64,000 nt of DNA from Thalassospira marina. GTDB lineage: Bacteria; Pseudomonadota; Alphaproteobacteria; Rhodospirillales; Thalassospiraceae. Under the pieces are notes generated by a model that saw only the letters and a list, made by a program, of their open reading frames with translations, made no database searches and was not told the DNA's origin. Positions 31,621 to 40,167 of this stretch are shown one piece after another. The stretch covers positions 3,512,001 through 3,576,000 of the forward strand of contig NZ_CP024199.1 of NCBI RefSeq assembly GCF_002844375.1, read 5' to 3'. A program made the translations under genes and the position numbers. Numbering within the stretch: the stretch's first letter is position 1; every line of letters starts with the position of its first letter.

Positions 31621-33267
31621 ATGCCCAATGGCAGCAAAAATTCCACCAGCGCCACTGGCCATTCCGATAGCGGCCAGCCCCAAATGGCGGCCACACCGGG
31701 CAATCCTGATTTTGGCAAGGCGATCAATCCCGATGCCGAACTTTACCTGACCCTGCTTGAAAACAGCGATGTTGGCATTGTCACCATCGACCAGGATAAA
31801 ACCATCCGTTTCTGGAATAGCTGGATGGAAAAGGCATCGGGCCACATGACAGCGCATGTTCTGGGTAAAACCATGAATGACGTGTTTGGCGATGCCATGC
31901 CATCCCGCCTGCACAGCGCCATTCGCGATTGCCTATCGCTGGGTATGCCGGCCATGATTTCGCCCTCGCTGAACAAATCGGTGCTGCCCTTACGGCCGCT
32001 GCCGCAATTTGCCGAAAAATTCCCGCAAATGCAGCAATCCATCCGCATTCAGCCTGTCCGCATCAGCGATGGCAACCTGTTATGTTCAATCACCGTGCGC
32101 GATGTCACCCTGGCTGTCCAGCGCGACCAGCTTTTGCGCCGCCAGGCCGCCGAACTGGCCGAACTGGTCACAAAAACCCGTCGCAGCGAAGACCGCACCC
32201 GCGCGATTTTGCAAAACACCATCGATGCCATTCTGGTTGCATCGGAAGACGGTATTCTTGAACCGCTCAACGCCCGCGCCCAGGAACTTTGCGGCCCGCA
32301 GGGCGACCCCGAAATCAAAAATATCATTCAATTCCTGCTGCCTGATAGCGGTAATAACCCGCCACCCAAGCCCCCCAGCGACCGCCTGCTGACCGACCTT
32401 GGCACCGGGGTTATCGAAATTCTCGCCTGCCCGGCCAATGGCCATAACATTCCGCTCGAAGTCGCCATCAGCCATTTTACCGCCTATGGCCGCTATCATT
32501 ACATCATCACGCTCCGCGATATTTCCCAGCGCAAACGCCACGAACTTGAAATCCAGAACACCATGCAGGAACTGGAAAATTCCAACGCTGAGCTTGAACA
32601 GTTCGCCTATGCCGCCTCGCACGATTTGCAGGAACCACTGCGCATGGTGTCTAGCTACACCCAGCTTCTGGCACGGCGCTACCGCGAAAAACTTGACGAT
32701 ACGGCTGATGAATTCATCCATTACGCCGTGGATGGCACCCAGCGCATGCAGCGCATGATCGACGATCTGTTAACGCTTTCGCGGGTGGGGCGTCATGGTA
32801 AACCGTTCCAGCCTGTCGCGCTGACCGGGCTGTTTGATGCGATCGAGGCCAATCTCAAACGTGCGGATTCCGCCCCGGCGGGCAATATCATGCGCGCACC
32901 CGACCTGCCCGTTGTTGTCGGCGACCCCAGCCAGCTTTTGCAGCTGTTCCAGAACTTGGTGTCGAACGGCCTGAAATACAGCGACCCGGCACATGCCGAA
33001 GTCCGTATTTCCGCCCGCGAATTTGAAAGTTTCTGGCGCATTTCGGTATCCGATAACGGCATTGGCATCGACCCGCAATATCACGCCAGCATCTTTGAAA
33101 TTTTCAAACGCCTGCATGGTTATGGCGAATATGCCGGAACCGGCATTGGCCTGGCACTTTGCAAAAAAATCGTCGAACGCCATGGCGGCAATATCCATGT
33201 CGAAAGTGCGCCCCACGAAGGCAGCACCTTCCATGTCGACCTGCCCAAAGAGCACAGCGTATTGTGA
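31621..33267 (+). CDS. PAS domain sensor histidine kinase
   Basis: A 548-residue cytosolic kinase (no membrane helices). Two PAS domains (about 35-150, 195-310) are followed by HisKA with the phospho-His in AASHDLQEPLRMVSSY and a HATPase domain with the N box NLVSNGLKYSD, DNGIGID and GTGIGLALCKKIVERHGG. The HDLQEPLR form is that of phytochrome-like kinases, which often phosphorylate single-domain receivers, consistent with the upstream CheY-like gene. The N-terminal 25 residues are Ser/Gly-rich. Start 31621 has AGGAG about 11 bases upstream. Confidence 0.92.
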   Translation: MPNGSKNSTSATGHSDSGQPQMAATPGNPDFGKAINPDAELYLTLLENSDVGIVTIDQDKTIRFWNSWMEKASGHMTAHVLGKTMNDVFGDAMPSRLHSAIRDCLSLGMPAMISPSLNKSVLPLRPLPQFAEKFPQMQQSIRIQPVRISDGNLLCSITVRDVTLAVQRDQLLRRQAAELAELVTKTRRSEDRTRAILQNTIDAILVASEDGILEPLNARAQELCGPQGDPEIKNIIQFLLPDSGNNPPPKPPSDRLLTDLGTGVIEILACPANGHNIPLEVAISHFTAYGRYHYIITLRDISQRKRHELEIQNTMQELENSNAELEQFAYAASHDLQEPLRMVSSYTQLLARRYREKLDDTADEFIHYAVDGTQRMQRMIDDLLTLSRVGRHGKPFQPVALTGLFDAIEANLKRADSAPAGNIMRAPDLPVVVGDPSQLLQLFQNLVSNGLKYSDPAHAEVRISAREFESFWRISVSDNGIGIDPQYHASIFEIFKRLHGYGEYAGTGIGLALCKKIVERHGGNIHVESAPHEGSTFHVDLPKEHSVL

Positions 33268-33292
33268 TTGCCGACAAAACCATGTAGTTTTC

Positions 33293-33310
33293 GTTTACGT
33301 AAGCGTAAAC
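33293..33310. promoter_or_regulatory. MerR-type operator candidate
   Basis: GTTTACGTAAGCGTAAAC is a dyad of GTTTACG and CGTAAAC around TAAG, 15 bases before the MerR start. It closely resembles the TTTACG...CGTAAA sites known for LiuR-like MerR regulators of branched-chain amino acid and fatty acid catabolism. Confidence 0.7.
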
Positions 33311-33324
33311 TTTAAAGATGTTTC

Positions 33325-33705
33325 ATGACAGACAGTTTTTCCATCACCGATCTCGCCCGCGAATTTGACGTCACGACCCGCACCATCCGCTTTTACGAGG
33401 ATCAGGGACTGATCGCACCGGCGCGCCAGGGGCAGACCCGCATTTACGGGCAACGGGACCGGGTGCGCCTGCGCCTGATCATGCGGGGCAAACGGCTGGG
33501 TTTTGCGCTCAAGGAAATTCGCGATCTGCTGGACCTTTATGAAACCGACCGCAGCGAAATAACGCAGCTTACCATCCTGATCGACAAGATCGATGAACGC
33601 CGCGATGCCCTGTGCAAACAGCGCGCCGATATTGATGCCACGCTGGAAGAACTTGATCTGCTTGAGGAAAGCTGCCAGTCGGAACTGACCCGCAAATCCG
33701 GCTAA
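33325..33705 (+). CDS. MerR family regulator (LiuR-like)
   Basis: A 126-residue MerR protein. The N-terminal winged helix FSITDLAREFDVTTRTIRFYEDQGLIAPARQGQTRIYGQRDRVRLRLIMRGKRLGFALKEIRDLLDLY is typical, followed by a dimerising coiled coil (DKIDERRDALCKQRADIDATLEELDLLEES). There is no Cys pair for metal sensing, so it belongs with LiuR/PsrA-like metabolic regulators. The dyad just upstream suggests autoregulation; the target catabolic genes are not adjacent in this window. Confidence 0.87.
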   Translation: MTDSFSITDLAREFDVTTRTIRFYEDQGLIAPARQGQTRIYGQRDRVRLRLIMRGKRLGFALKEIRDLLDLYETDRSEITQLTILIDKIDERRDALCKQRADIDATLEELDLLEESCQSELTRKSG

Positions 33706-33773
33706 AGCACGCCGTTTCCAGTATCAATACCTGTCCGTCCCCCTGCACGCCTTTGTGCCACGCAAACCCGCAA

Positions 33774-34625
33774 TCAGGTCGCGATCCGGGCAATGACAAT
33801 ATCAACAAAGGCCCGCAAGCGACCCAGATCGCGCAAATCGCGGTGATACCCCATCCAGATGGAGCGCATCGGCGGTTCATCCAGCCCGCCCAGGCGGCGC
33901 AAATTGGGCACCTGATCCCCCACTGGCCGGGGCAATACCGTAATACCCAATCCCTGCGCGCACATTTGCGCCTGCACATGACGGTTATTGCTGCGCAAAA
34001 CGATATCGGCCCTCGGAAAATGGTCCTGTAACCACAGCGTATCGGGAAAAGTGCCAAGCGATGCATCCATCGTCAAAAGCCGGTATCCCTTGCCATCACC
34101 AATCACCGGGTCGGGCACATCCTTGGCGATATAGGCGCCATAGGGCATATCAAGCAACCGGCGTTGAATGATGTCGCGATTATTGAATGGCACAATACGA
34201 AAGGCGAGGTCAGCCTCGCGCCGGGCAAGGTTAAACAGGCGCGAACTGGTTAAAATCTCCACCTCGACCGATGGAAATTGCGCGTTGAATTCGCGCAACA
34301 CCGGGGGCAGTACATAGCCACCAAACCAGTCGGCACAGGCAAGACGCACCAGCCCTTCGGGCTCGCGCAGCCCCCCGGCAAGCCTGCGTTCCAGCGCCAG
34401 TGCGTTTTCTTCCATCTGCTCGGCCAGGGCAAAAATCGACCGTCCCTCATCGGTCAGGACATACCCATCTGCCGTGCGCTGAAACAGGATCTGCCCGGTG
34501 GCATCTTCCAGCGCCTTTAACCGGCGCCCCACGGTGGGATGGCTGCTTTTCAATATCCGTGCAGCAGCGCCCAGCGACCCGGCCCGTGCCACCGCCAGAA
34601 AGACCCGCACATCGCTCCAGTCCAT
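33774..34625 (-). CDS. LysR family regulator, divergent from an MFS gene
   Basis: A 283-residue LysR protein. The DNA-binding part WSDVRVFLAVARAGSLGAAARILKSSHPTVGRRLKALEDATGQILFQR and the effector domain (GLVRLACADWFGGYVLPPVLREFNAQFP) are complete, and the type is that of short LysR proteins that control adjacent transporters. ATG 34625 (MDWSDVRVF) has GGGAGG 6 bases upstream; longer frames to 34733 lack support. It likely controls the divergent MFS gene. Confidence 0.87.
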   Translation of the reverse strand: MDWSDVRVFLAVARAGSLGAAARILKSSHPTVGRRLKALEDATGQILFQRTADGYVLTDEGRSIFALAEQMEENALALERRLAGGLREPEGLVRLACADWFGGYVLPPVLREFNAQFPSVEVEILTSSRLFNLARREADLAFRIVPFNNRDIIQRRLLDMPYGAYIAKDVPDPVIGDGKGYRLLTMDASLGTFPDTLWLQDHFPRADIVLRSNNRHVQAQMCAQGLGITVLPRPVGDQVPNLRRLGGLDEPPMRSIWMGYHRDLRDLGRLRAFVDIVIARIAT

Positions 34626-34942
34626 TCCCACGCCTCCCTTACCGATCATTCCACAAAGCCCGGCTCGCGCGCTATCCGATGCCCCAAATGGCACGCACTT
34701 GTTGTTACGGCAACACCGGCACAGTCCAAGCATTCCTGCGCGGCATGAACAGCCAACCGTACGACAAATTGCCCCGCCCTAAGGCCCGCGCATGACAATT
34801 CCGCTGCTTTCCACCGCTTCAAATCGCCCCGCCGGCACTGCCTCGGACACCCCGTACAAATTTGAACGAACAAAGTGCATGATTGTTCATTGATAAACAA
34901 CCCCGTTCGCGGCACAACAGGGGCAATCCTGTTTCCCGATGA
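34626..34942. other. Divergent intergenic region of the LysR/MFS pair
   Basis: About 317 bases. The notable part is GAACAA (34868-34873) with TTGTTC (34883-34888), a 6-bp dyad with 9-base spacer about 55 bases before the MFS start, and a second TTGTT...AACAA pair over 34883-34900. These suit a LysR-type regulator. No gene seen. Confidence 0.55.
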
Positions 34943-36148
34943 ATGGAAAAAATCATGTCTGCTTCAAACACTGCCGATGCGCCGTTCCGGCTGCGTCGCC
35001 CGCTCGTGTTTGCCATGGCCGCTGCAACCGGCATTGCCGTCGCAAACATTTACTACAACCAGCCCATGCTCAATATCATCTCGCATGACCTGCCTGCGGC
35101 GTCCTCGCTGATTTCCCCCGTTACGCAGCTGGGCTATGCCCTGGGCCTGTTCCTGCTGGTGCCGCTGGGCGATATGATCAACCGCCGCAAACTGGTGCTG
35201 GTGCAGTTTCTCGTCCTTGCGGCTGCCCTAGCACTACTGGCCGGTTCCACCACCACGGCAATGATTGTGGGTGGGTCAATCCTGGTTGGGATGACAGCCA
35301 CTGTCGCCCAGCAGATCATTCCCTATGCCGCCCATCTAAGTGCGCCGGAAAAACGCGGTGCCACCGTGGGTACCATCATGTCAGGCCTGCTGGCGGGCAT
35401 TTTGCTCAGCCGGGCAATTGCCGGGTATGTTGCCACTGGTCTTGGCTGGCGGGCGATGTTCATCATTGCGGTCCCGGTCGCCGTAATTGCCGCCATCACC
35501 ATGTTCACTATGCTGCCCGATGACCGCAAACAGGTCCCAGCAAGCTATCCCAAGCTGATGGGGTCCATGCGCCACCTGTGGCGGGATTATTCCGAACTGC
35601 GCCGTGCTGCCCTGACCCAGGCGCTTTTATTTGCCGGTTTTTCGGCTTTCTGGACGGTCCTGCCCTTCCTGCTGGCACAGCCGCAATTCAATATGGGCGC
35701 GGAAATTGCCGGTCTGTTTGGTATTGTTGGCATGGTTGGCGTCATGGCCGCCCCCATTGCCGGGCGCCTGGCCGACCATCGCGGCCCACGCATTGTTGTG
35801 CGTCTGGGTGTGCTGGTTGCGTTGGCATCCTGGGTTCTGTTTGCCACATCCACCACCATCACCAGCCTTGTCATTGGTGTGATCCTGCTGGATTTCGGCA
35901 TGCAGTCTGCCCTGGTATCAAACCAGCATATTATCTATTCGCTGGAACCTGCGGCACGTGCGCGCATCAACACCATTTTCATGGCAACCATGTTTCTGGG
36001 CGGTGCGGCCGGGTCGGCACTGGCGATCTGGGTTTGGCATCACGGCGGCTGGATCAATGTTTGCGAAATCCTGATCGCGGCCAGCGTGCTTGCCGTCATC
36101 ATGCAGGTTCGCGCCCCGCGCACCATCCAGAACGCCCAAGCGAACTAA
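34943..36148 (+). CDS. MFS transporter (YnfM-type exporter-like)
   Basis: A 401-residue inner-membrane protein with twelve predicted helices. NIYYNQPMLNIISHDL in helix 1 and PLGDMINRRKLVLVQ in the first cytosolic loop are signatures of the MFS branch often annotated as YnfM/arabinose-efflux-like permeases. The second half begins near LTQALLFAGFSAFWTVLPFLL and has GRLADHRGPR. Start is ATG 34943; ATG 34955 (MSASNT) is the alternative. Substrate unknown. A terminator lies 67 bases past the stop. Confidence 0.88.
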   Translation: MEKIMSASNTADAPFRLRRPLVFAMAAATGIAVANIYYNQPMLNIISHDLPAASSLISPVTQLGYALGLFLLVPLGDMINRRKLVLVQFLVLAAALALLAGSTTTAMIVGGSILVGMTATVAQQIIPYAAHLSAPEKRGATVGTIMSGLLAGILLSRAIAGYVATGLGWRAMFIIAVPVAVIAAITMFTMLPDDRKQVPASYPKLMGSMRHLWRDYSELRRAALTQALLFAGFSAFWTVLPFLLAQPQFNMGAEIAGLFGIVGMVGVMAAPIAGRLADHRGPRIVVRLGVLVALASWVLFATSTTITSLVIGVILLDFGMQSALVSNQHIIYSLEPAARARINTIFMATMFLGGAAGSALAIWVWHHGGWINVCEILIAASVLAVIMQVRAPRTIQNAQAN

Positions 36149-36215
36149 TCGCAAGGCCCCGCCGGGTACACCTGACACATCCGGCACACCGGGCACACCT
36201 ATCCATCAAAAACAG

Positions 36216-36246
36216 GGGCGGCGGGCCAAAACCCGCCGCCCTTTTT
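36216..36246 (+). terminator. Terminator of the MFS gene
   Basis: A 10-bp all-GC stem GGGCGGCGGG / CCCGCCGCCC (36216-36225, 36232-36241), 6-base loop, followed by five T. Confidence 0.92.
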
Positions 36247-36385
36247 GTTTATCTGGCCTGCCATCATCCATTGCCGCCCGGCTTGGGGCGCATAAGGCGC
36301 AAAGGGCGCATCAGGAACATCGCACCACCCGCAACCGTTTACCGGGCAGCAACACACATAACGCCACCTGGCAGGCCTGCGGAAT

Positions 36386-36805
36386 TCAAGATGCAGGCTG
36401 GTCCGTTTCTGGCGCGGGGACGGGCACGCGCGGCGTGGAAGGGCGGGTAAACAGGAAAATGCAAACCGGAATGGCAACCAGCAACTGCACCAGCGGCACC
36501 CAGCGCGCCTGGACAAACACCAGCGACATACCGATCATAAGGACAAAGGTCGATGCCGCCATGATTTTGGCGCGCAGGCTGATCACACCATGATGTTTCC
36601 ATTGCTTGATCGGCGGGCCAAGACGCGGATGTTCATGCAGCCAGCGATGCAACCGCGGGGAGCCCTTGCCAAAAGCCCAGGCAGCCAGCAACATGAAGGG
36701 CGTTGTCGGCAGCAATGGCAGAAAAATCCCCGCCACACCAAACGCGACAGACAACCAGCCCAAAACAATAAAAAGATGTCCCGGATGCAAAAGAAGGCTC
36801 CTCAT
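36386..36805 (-). CDS. YbaN family (DUF454) membrane protein
   Basis: A 139-residue inner-membrane protein. The DUF454 signature GWLSVAFGVAGIFLPLLPTTPFMLLAAWAFGKGSPRLHRWL spans the first two hydrophobic segments, and two more follow (MAASTFVLMIGMSLVFVQ, VQLLVAIPVCIFLF). A Pro-rich tail ends the chain. Function of the family is not known to me. Convergent with the MFS gene. Confidence 0.9.
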   Translation of the reverse strand: MRSLLLHPGHLFIVLGWLSVAFGVAGIFLPLLPTTPFMLLAAWAFGKGSPRLHRWLHEHPRLGPPIKQWKHHGVISLRAKIMAASTFVLMIGMSLVFVQARWVPLVQLLVAIPVCIFLFTRPSTPRVPVPAPETDQPAS

Positions 36806-37071
36806 ACCGCCAGATCAGCCCGGCGGGTTATTCCAGTCAGTCTGGATCAGACCATAATTCCTGTATCGGTTTCATTTTACGCAAATCAAATGGCATCGGT
36901 GCAGGAATGCCCACCACGATCGGCAAAATGAATCCCATAAAGGGAAATATGCTTTAACATCACCAAACTTCAACTATTTGCAAATCATTATCAACACGCC
37001 ATGAGTTATTTTATAATCCGCATTCCCGCCAGTGCCAGCCCCCTGCCCGTTTTTTGGGGCGGAGGCGCATC

Positions 37072-37488
37072 ATGATTCCGATTGGTGATGGCCTTTATCT
37101 TGATGAAAACCATCTGGAATTTCATTTTGTGCGTGCATCTGGCCCCGGTGGCCAGAATGTGAACAAGGTTTCGACCGCCGTTCACATGCGGGTACGTGTC
37201 AGCGAATTGACCGAACTGCCCGACCGGGTACGCGCCCGCCTGCGCGAACTGGCGGGCAGCCGCCTGACCAATGGTGACGAAATCATCATTGATGCCCAGC
37301 GTTTCAGAACCCAGGAACGCAACCGCCAGGATGCGATTGACCGTTTTGTCGAATTGCTGCGCAAGGCGGCCGAACGCAAAAAGTTCCGCGTCAAAACCCG
37401 CCCGTCCCTTTCGGCCAAACGCAAACGTGTGGATGCCAAAAAGAAACGTGGTGATGTCAAAAAAATGCGCCGCAGCCCAGTTGATTAA
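37072..37488 (+). CDS. arfB: Alternative ribosome-rescue factor ArfB (peptidyl-tRNA hydrolase)
   Basis: A 138-residue protein of the YaeJ/ICT1 class that frees ribosomes stalled without a stop codon by hydrolysing peptidyl-tRNA. GGQ is at residues 26-28 in RASGPGGQNVNKVSTAVHMR, the release-factor catalytic loop. The Lys/Arg-rich tail (KRKRVDAKKKRGDVKKMRR) fits the empty mRNA channel, as in the family. GGAGG 6 bases before ATG 37072 sets the start. Confidence 0.95.
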   Translation: MIPIGDGLYLDENHLEFHFVRASGPGGQNVNKVSTAVHMRVRVSELTELPDRVRARLRELAGSRLTNGDEIIIDAQRFRTQERNRQDAIDRFVELLRKAAERKKFRVKTRPSLSAKRKRVDAKKKRGDVKKMRRSPVD

Positions 37489-37727
37489 ACCGCGATATCT
37501 CTGCCCTTAATCGCACTGACCAAACAAAACTAACGTGCTTTCCTGCCTGTTTGCCCGCCCATGCGCCAACCGGCCACGCCTGCACCCTGGCATAACCGGC
37601 ACAGCCCCCTGCCCGAATGGCAAAGTGGCCATATCCTTCTATCGCATTGCGGGTGCCCGCCAGCCTGCCTAGGTTAAAACCCTGCCATTCACCTTACGGC
37701 CCCCGCCACACAGGATAGCCCACCACC

Positions 37728-38522
37728 ATGACACCGGACTGGAAACATATCGCCGCAGCATCAATGCCCGCCAATTGCGGATGGCAGGGCAGCTATCGCG
37801 TGCGATATTCCGAAATCGGCGATAATGGCCGCGTCACCCTGCCCGCACTGGCCGATTACATGCAGGATGCCGCCGGTTGGGGCGCAAAACGCCTGCAACT
37901 GGCCTATGACGATACGGTCGATCAGGGTGTGGCATGGGTTTTGGCACGCATGATCATCATGGTGCATCATTACCCCGCCAATGGCGAAACCATTGCCCTT
38001 GAAACCTGGCCTTCCGGCTTTGCCCATCGTATGGCCAGCCGCGACTGGCGCCTGCGTGATGAAAAAGGCGATATCTGTGCCGTGGCGCAAAGCTTCTGGG
38101 CGCTGTTTGACCTTAATGAACGCCGCGCGGCGCGCTGGCCGGACTGGCTGGTAAAACGCCTGCCCGATCCACCCGGCCCCAAATTGATCGATGTTGGATC
38201 CCGCCCGCCATCACCGCCCGACGGGCTGGTCAAGCAAAACGCATTTACCGCCCAGGCCCCGGACCTTGATATTTACGGGCACGTCAATAACGTGCGGCTG
38301 ATGCAATGGGTGCTGGCAACGGCCAATGATGGCAAACCAAATTTTCAACCTGCCGGTCTTGATATCCAGTTTCGGGCCGAATGCCGGTTTCAGGACAATG
38401 TCATCATCCGCGCACAGGATAATTACGCCACCATCAGCCGACAGGACGCAAGCGACAAGCAAGGCGATGACAGCCGTAACGCCACATTCACCGATCTTGT
38501 GCGCGCGCAAATCCTGCGCTGA
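37728..38522 (+). CDS. Acyl-ACP thioesterase family protein (double hotdog)
   Basis: A 264-residue cytosolic thioesterase of the FatA/plant acyl-ACP type. Two hotdog halves are visible: RVRYSEIGDNGRVTLPALADYMQDAAGWGA with VLARMIIMVHHYPANGETIALETW, and the second half with APDLDIYGHVNNVRLMQWVLA, where DxDxxGHVNN is the catalytic helix signature (Asp, Asn, His). It releases free fatty acids from ACP, or may act on CoA esters. Monocistronic, convergent with the aldehyde dehydrogenase gene. Confidence 0.88.
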   Translation: MTPDWKHIAAASMPANCGWQGSYRVRYSEIGDNGRVTLPALADYMQDAAGWGAKRLQLAYDDTVDQGVAWVLARMIIMVHHYPANGETIALETWPSGFAHRMASRDWRLRDEKGDICAVAQSFWALFDLNERRAARWPDWLVKRLPDPPGPKLIDVGSRPPSPPDGLVKQNAFTAQAPDLDIYGHVNNVRLMQWVLATANDGKPNFQPAGLDIQFRAECRFQDNVIIRAQDNYATISRQDASDKQGDDSRNATFTDLVRAQILR

Positions 38523-38551
38523 TCGCGCTAAATTTCCGACCCGATCAAATG

Positions 38552-38588
38552 CCAAAGGGCAGCATGTAAACCCCATGCTGCCCTTTGT
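38552..38588. terminator. Bidirectional hairpin between thioesterase and aldehyde dehydrogenase genes
   Basis: A 14-bp stem CAAAGGGCAGCATG / CATGCTGCCCTTTG (38553-38566 and 38574-38587) with a 7-base loop, between two convergent genes. T-runs are short, but the stem is strong. Confidence 0.8.
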
Positions 38589-38627
38589 GGTTTCTGTTCC
38601 AGACCAGTCCGATCAGGCAATCACACT

Positions 38628-40055
38628 TTATACAGGAAATTTCCGGGCATGAATGGCCTTGGGCTCCAGATGTGTTTCCAGCCCGAATACGCCAAATTCC
38701 CGTCCCAGGCCCGATTGCTTGAAGCCCCCAAAGGGTGCCTGTGGTTCATGGAAAAGCCCATTGACCAGCACCCGCCCGGCATTGATCTGCCGGGCAACAC
38801 GATATGCCCGTTCGTCATCGCCAGAAAAAACATAGGCCTGCAGGCCGTAATCGGTGTCATTGGCAATGCTGATCGCGTCTTCTTCGCCGTCATAGGCAAT
38901 CAGGCACAGAACAGGGCCAAAAATCTCCTCGCGGGCGATGGTCATATCGTTGGTGACGTCCCCAAACAAAGTCGGACGGACAAAATATCCCCCCAAACCC
39001 TCCGGGTGGCCCGGCCCGCCAATCAGCAATCTGGCACCTTCCGCGATGCCTTTATGAATATAGCCCTGCACACGGTCATATTGTGCCTGGCTAACCATCG
39101 GACCGATCTGGCTTTGCGGGTTATCGGGCATATCCACGACCATCGCCTTGACCACCGCAATGGCGGCGTCTTCGGCCTGTTTCATCAGATGACGGGGGAC
39201 CAGAATACGCGTTCCGGCAATGCAGGCCTGGCCGCTATTCATAAAACCCGCCGTAATCGCAAGGGGCATGACCTCGTTTAAATCGGCATCATCCAAAATC
39301 ACGGTCGGTGATTTTCCACCCAGTTCCAGTGTCACGCGTTTCATGGTTTCCGCCCCATTACGCCAAATGCGTTTGCCAACACGGGTTGAACCGGTAAACG
39401 AAATTTTGGCAATGTCGCGATGCAGGCTGATATGTTCGCCCACCACATCGCCCCGGCCATTGACCACATTCAAAACCCCGTCAGGCAGGCCCGCCTTGTG
39501 CAGGGCTCGTATCAGGATATCGGTTTGCAGGGCGCTCATTTCGCTGGGCTTGATGACTGTGGTGCAACCTGCGGCCACGGCCGTTGCCAGCTTGTTGGTA
39601 ATAAAACCAGCATTGCTGTTCCAGGGGGTAATCACGCCAACCACACCAACCGGTGTCATTTCCACCCGCGTTGCCTTGATGGCGCGGATGAACTCATAAG
39701 TCTTCAGCGCCTCGGCCATCGCCAGGAAATTATGCGCCATCATGTCCATCCAGTTGCGCATAATGCCAACCGGCCCGCCATATTCCTCTACCACTGCGGC
39801 CAGAAGGTCATCCTTGCAGGGGATGACTGCATCATGCAGGGCATGAAGCATGTCAAGGCGCTGCTGAAGGGTGGTGGCGGCAAAGGCCGGGAAGGCAGCC
39901 TTGGCTGCGGCAATGGCGCGGTCGGCATCGGCTTCATTCCCCAGCCTGACTTTGCCAATCACAGCGCCGGTTGCCGGGTTGTGCAAATCAGCAAAGTCAG
40001 TGCCAATGGGCGTTTCAAACCGGCCATTTATGTAAATTTCACCAATCAAATGCAT
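38628..40055 (-). CDS. NAD(P)-dependent aldehyde dehydrogenase
   Basis: A 475-residue aldehyde dehydrogenase. Seen: NSNAGFITNKLATAVAAGCTTVIKPSE (cofactor), FTGSTRVGKRI, the active Glu in LELGGKSP and active Cys in NSGQACIAGTRI, and EEIFGPVLCLIAYD near the C-terminus. Full length for the family. Substrate not predictable; it is divergent from a LysR gene across 112 bases, which likely controls it. ATG 40055 has GGA about 7 bases upstream; GTG 40058 is the in-frame alternative. Confidence 0.93.
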   Translation of the reverse strand: MHLIGEIYINGRFETPIGTDFADLHNPATGAVIGKVRLGNEADADRAIAAAKAAFPAFAATTLQQRLDMLHALHDAVIPCKDDLLAAVVEEYGGPVGIMRNWMDMMAHNFLAMAEALKTYEFIRAIKATRVEMTPVGVVGVITPWNSNAGFITNKLATAVAAGCTTVIKPSEMSALQTDILIRALHKAGLPDGVLNVVNGRGDVVGEHISLHRDIAKISFTGSTRVGKRIWRNGAETMKRVTLELGGKSPTVILDDADLNEVMPLAITAGFMNSGQACIAGTRILVPRHLMKQAEDAAIAVVKAMVVDMPDNPQSQIGPMVSQAQYDRVQGYIHKGIAEGARLLIGGPGHPEGLGGYFVRPTLFGDVTNDMTIAREEIFGPVLCLIAYDGEEDAISIANDTDYGLQAYVFSGDDERAYRVARQINAGRVLVNGLFHEPQAPFGGFKQSGLGREFGVFGLETHLEPKAIHARKFPV

Positions 40056-40167
40056 CACGCCATCCTTTGTTCAAACAGGGTCATTTCCCGCTGGGACAAA
40101 GATAGGCAGGAGATTATATTTAGATAAGCAGGACAAACCCGCATGTAATGTTTGGAAAATCGCAACA

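Noticed and set aside
35578..36450. 290-codon frame inside the MFS gene
   Set aside because: Cys/His/Arg/Pro-rich composition typical of an out-of-frame reading of GC-rich coding DNA; the MFS frame is clear.
36976..36993. Fur-box-like TTTGCAAATCATTATCAA before arfB
   Set aside because: Only part matches the Fur consensus and no iron gene is adjacent; AT-rich chance match likely.
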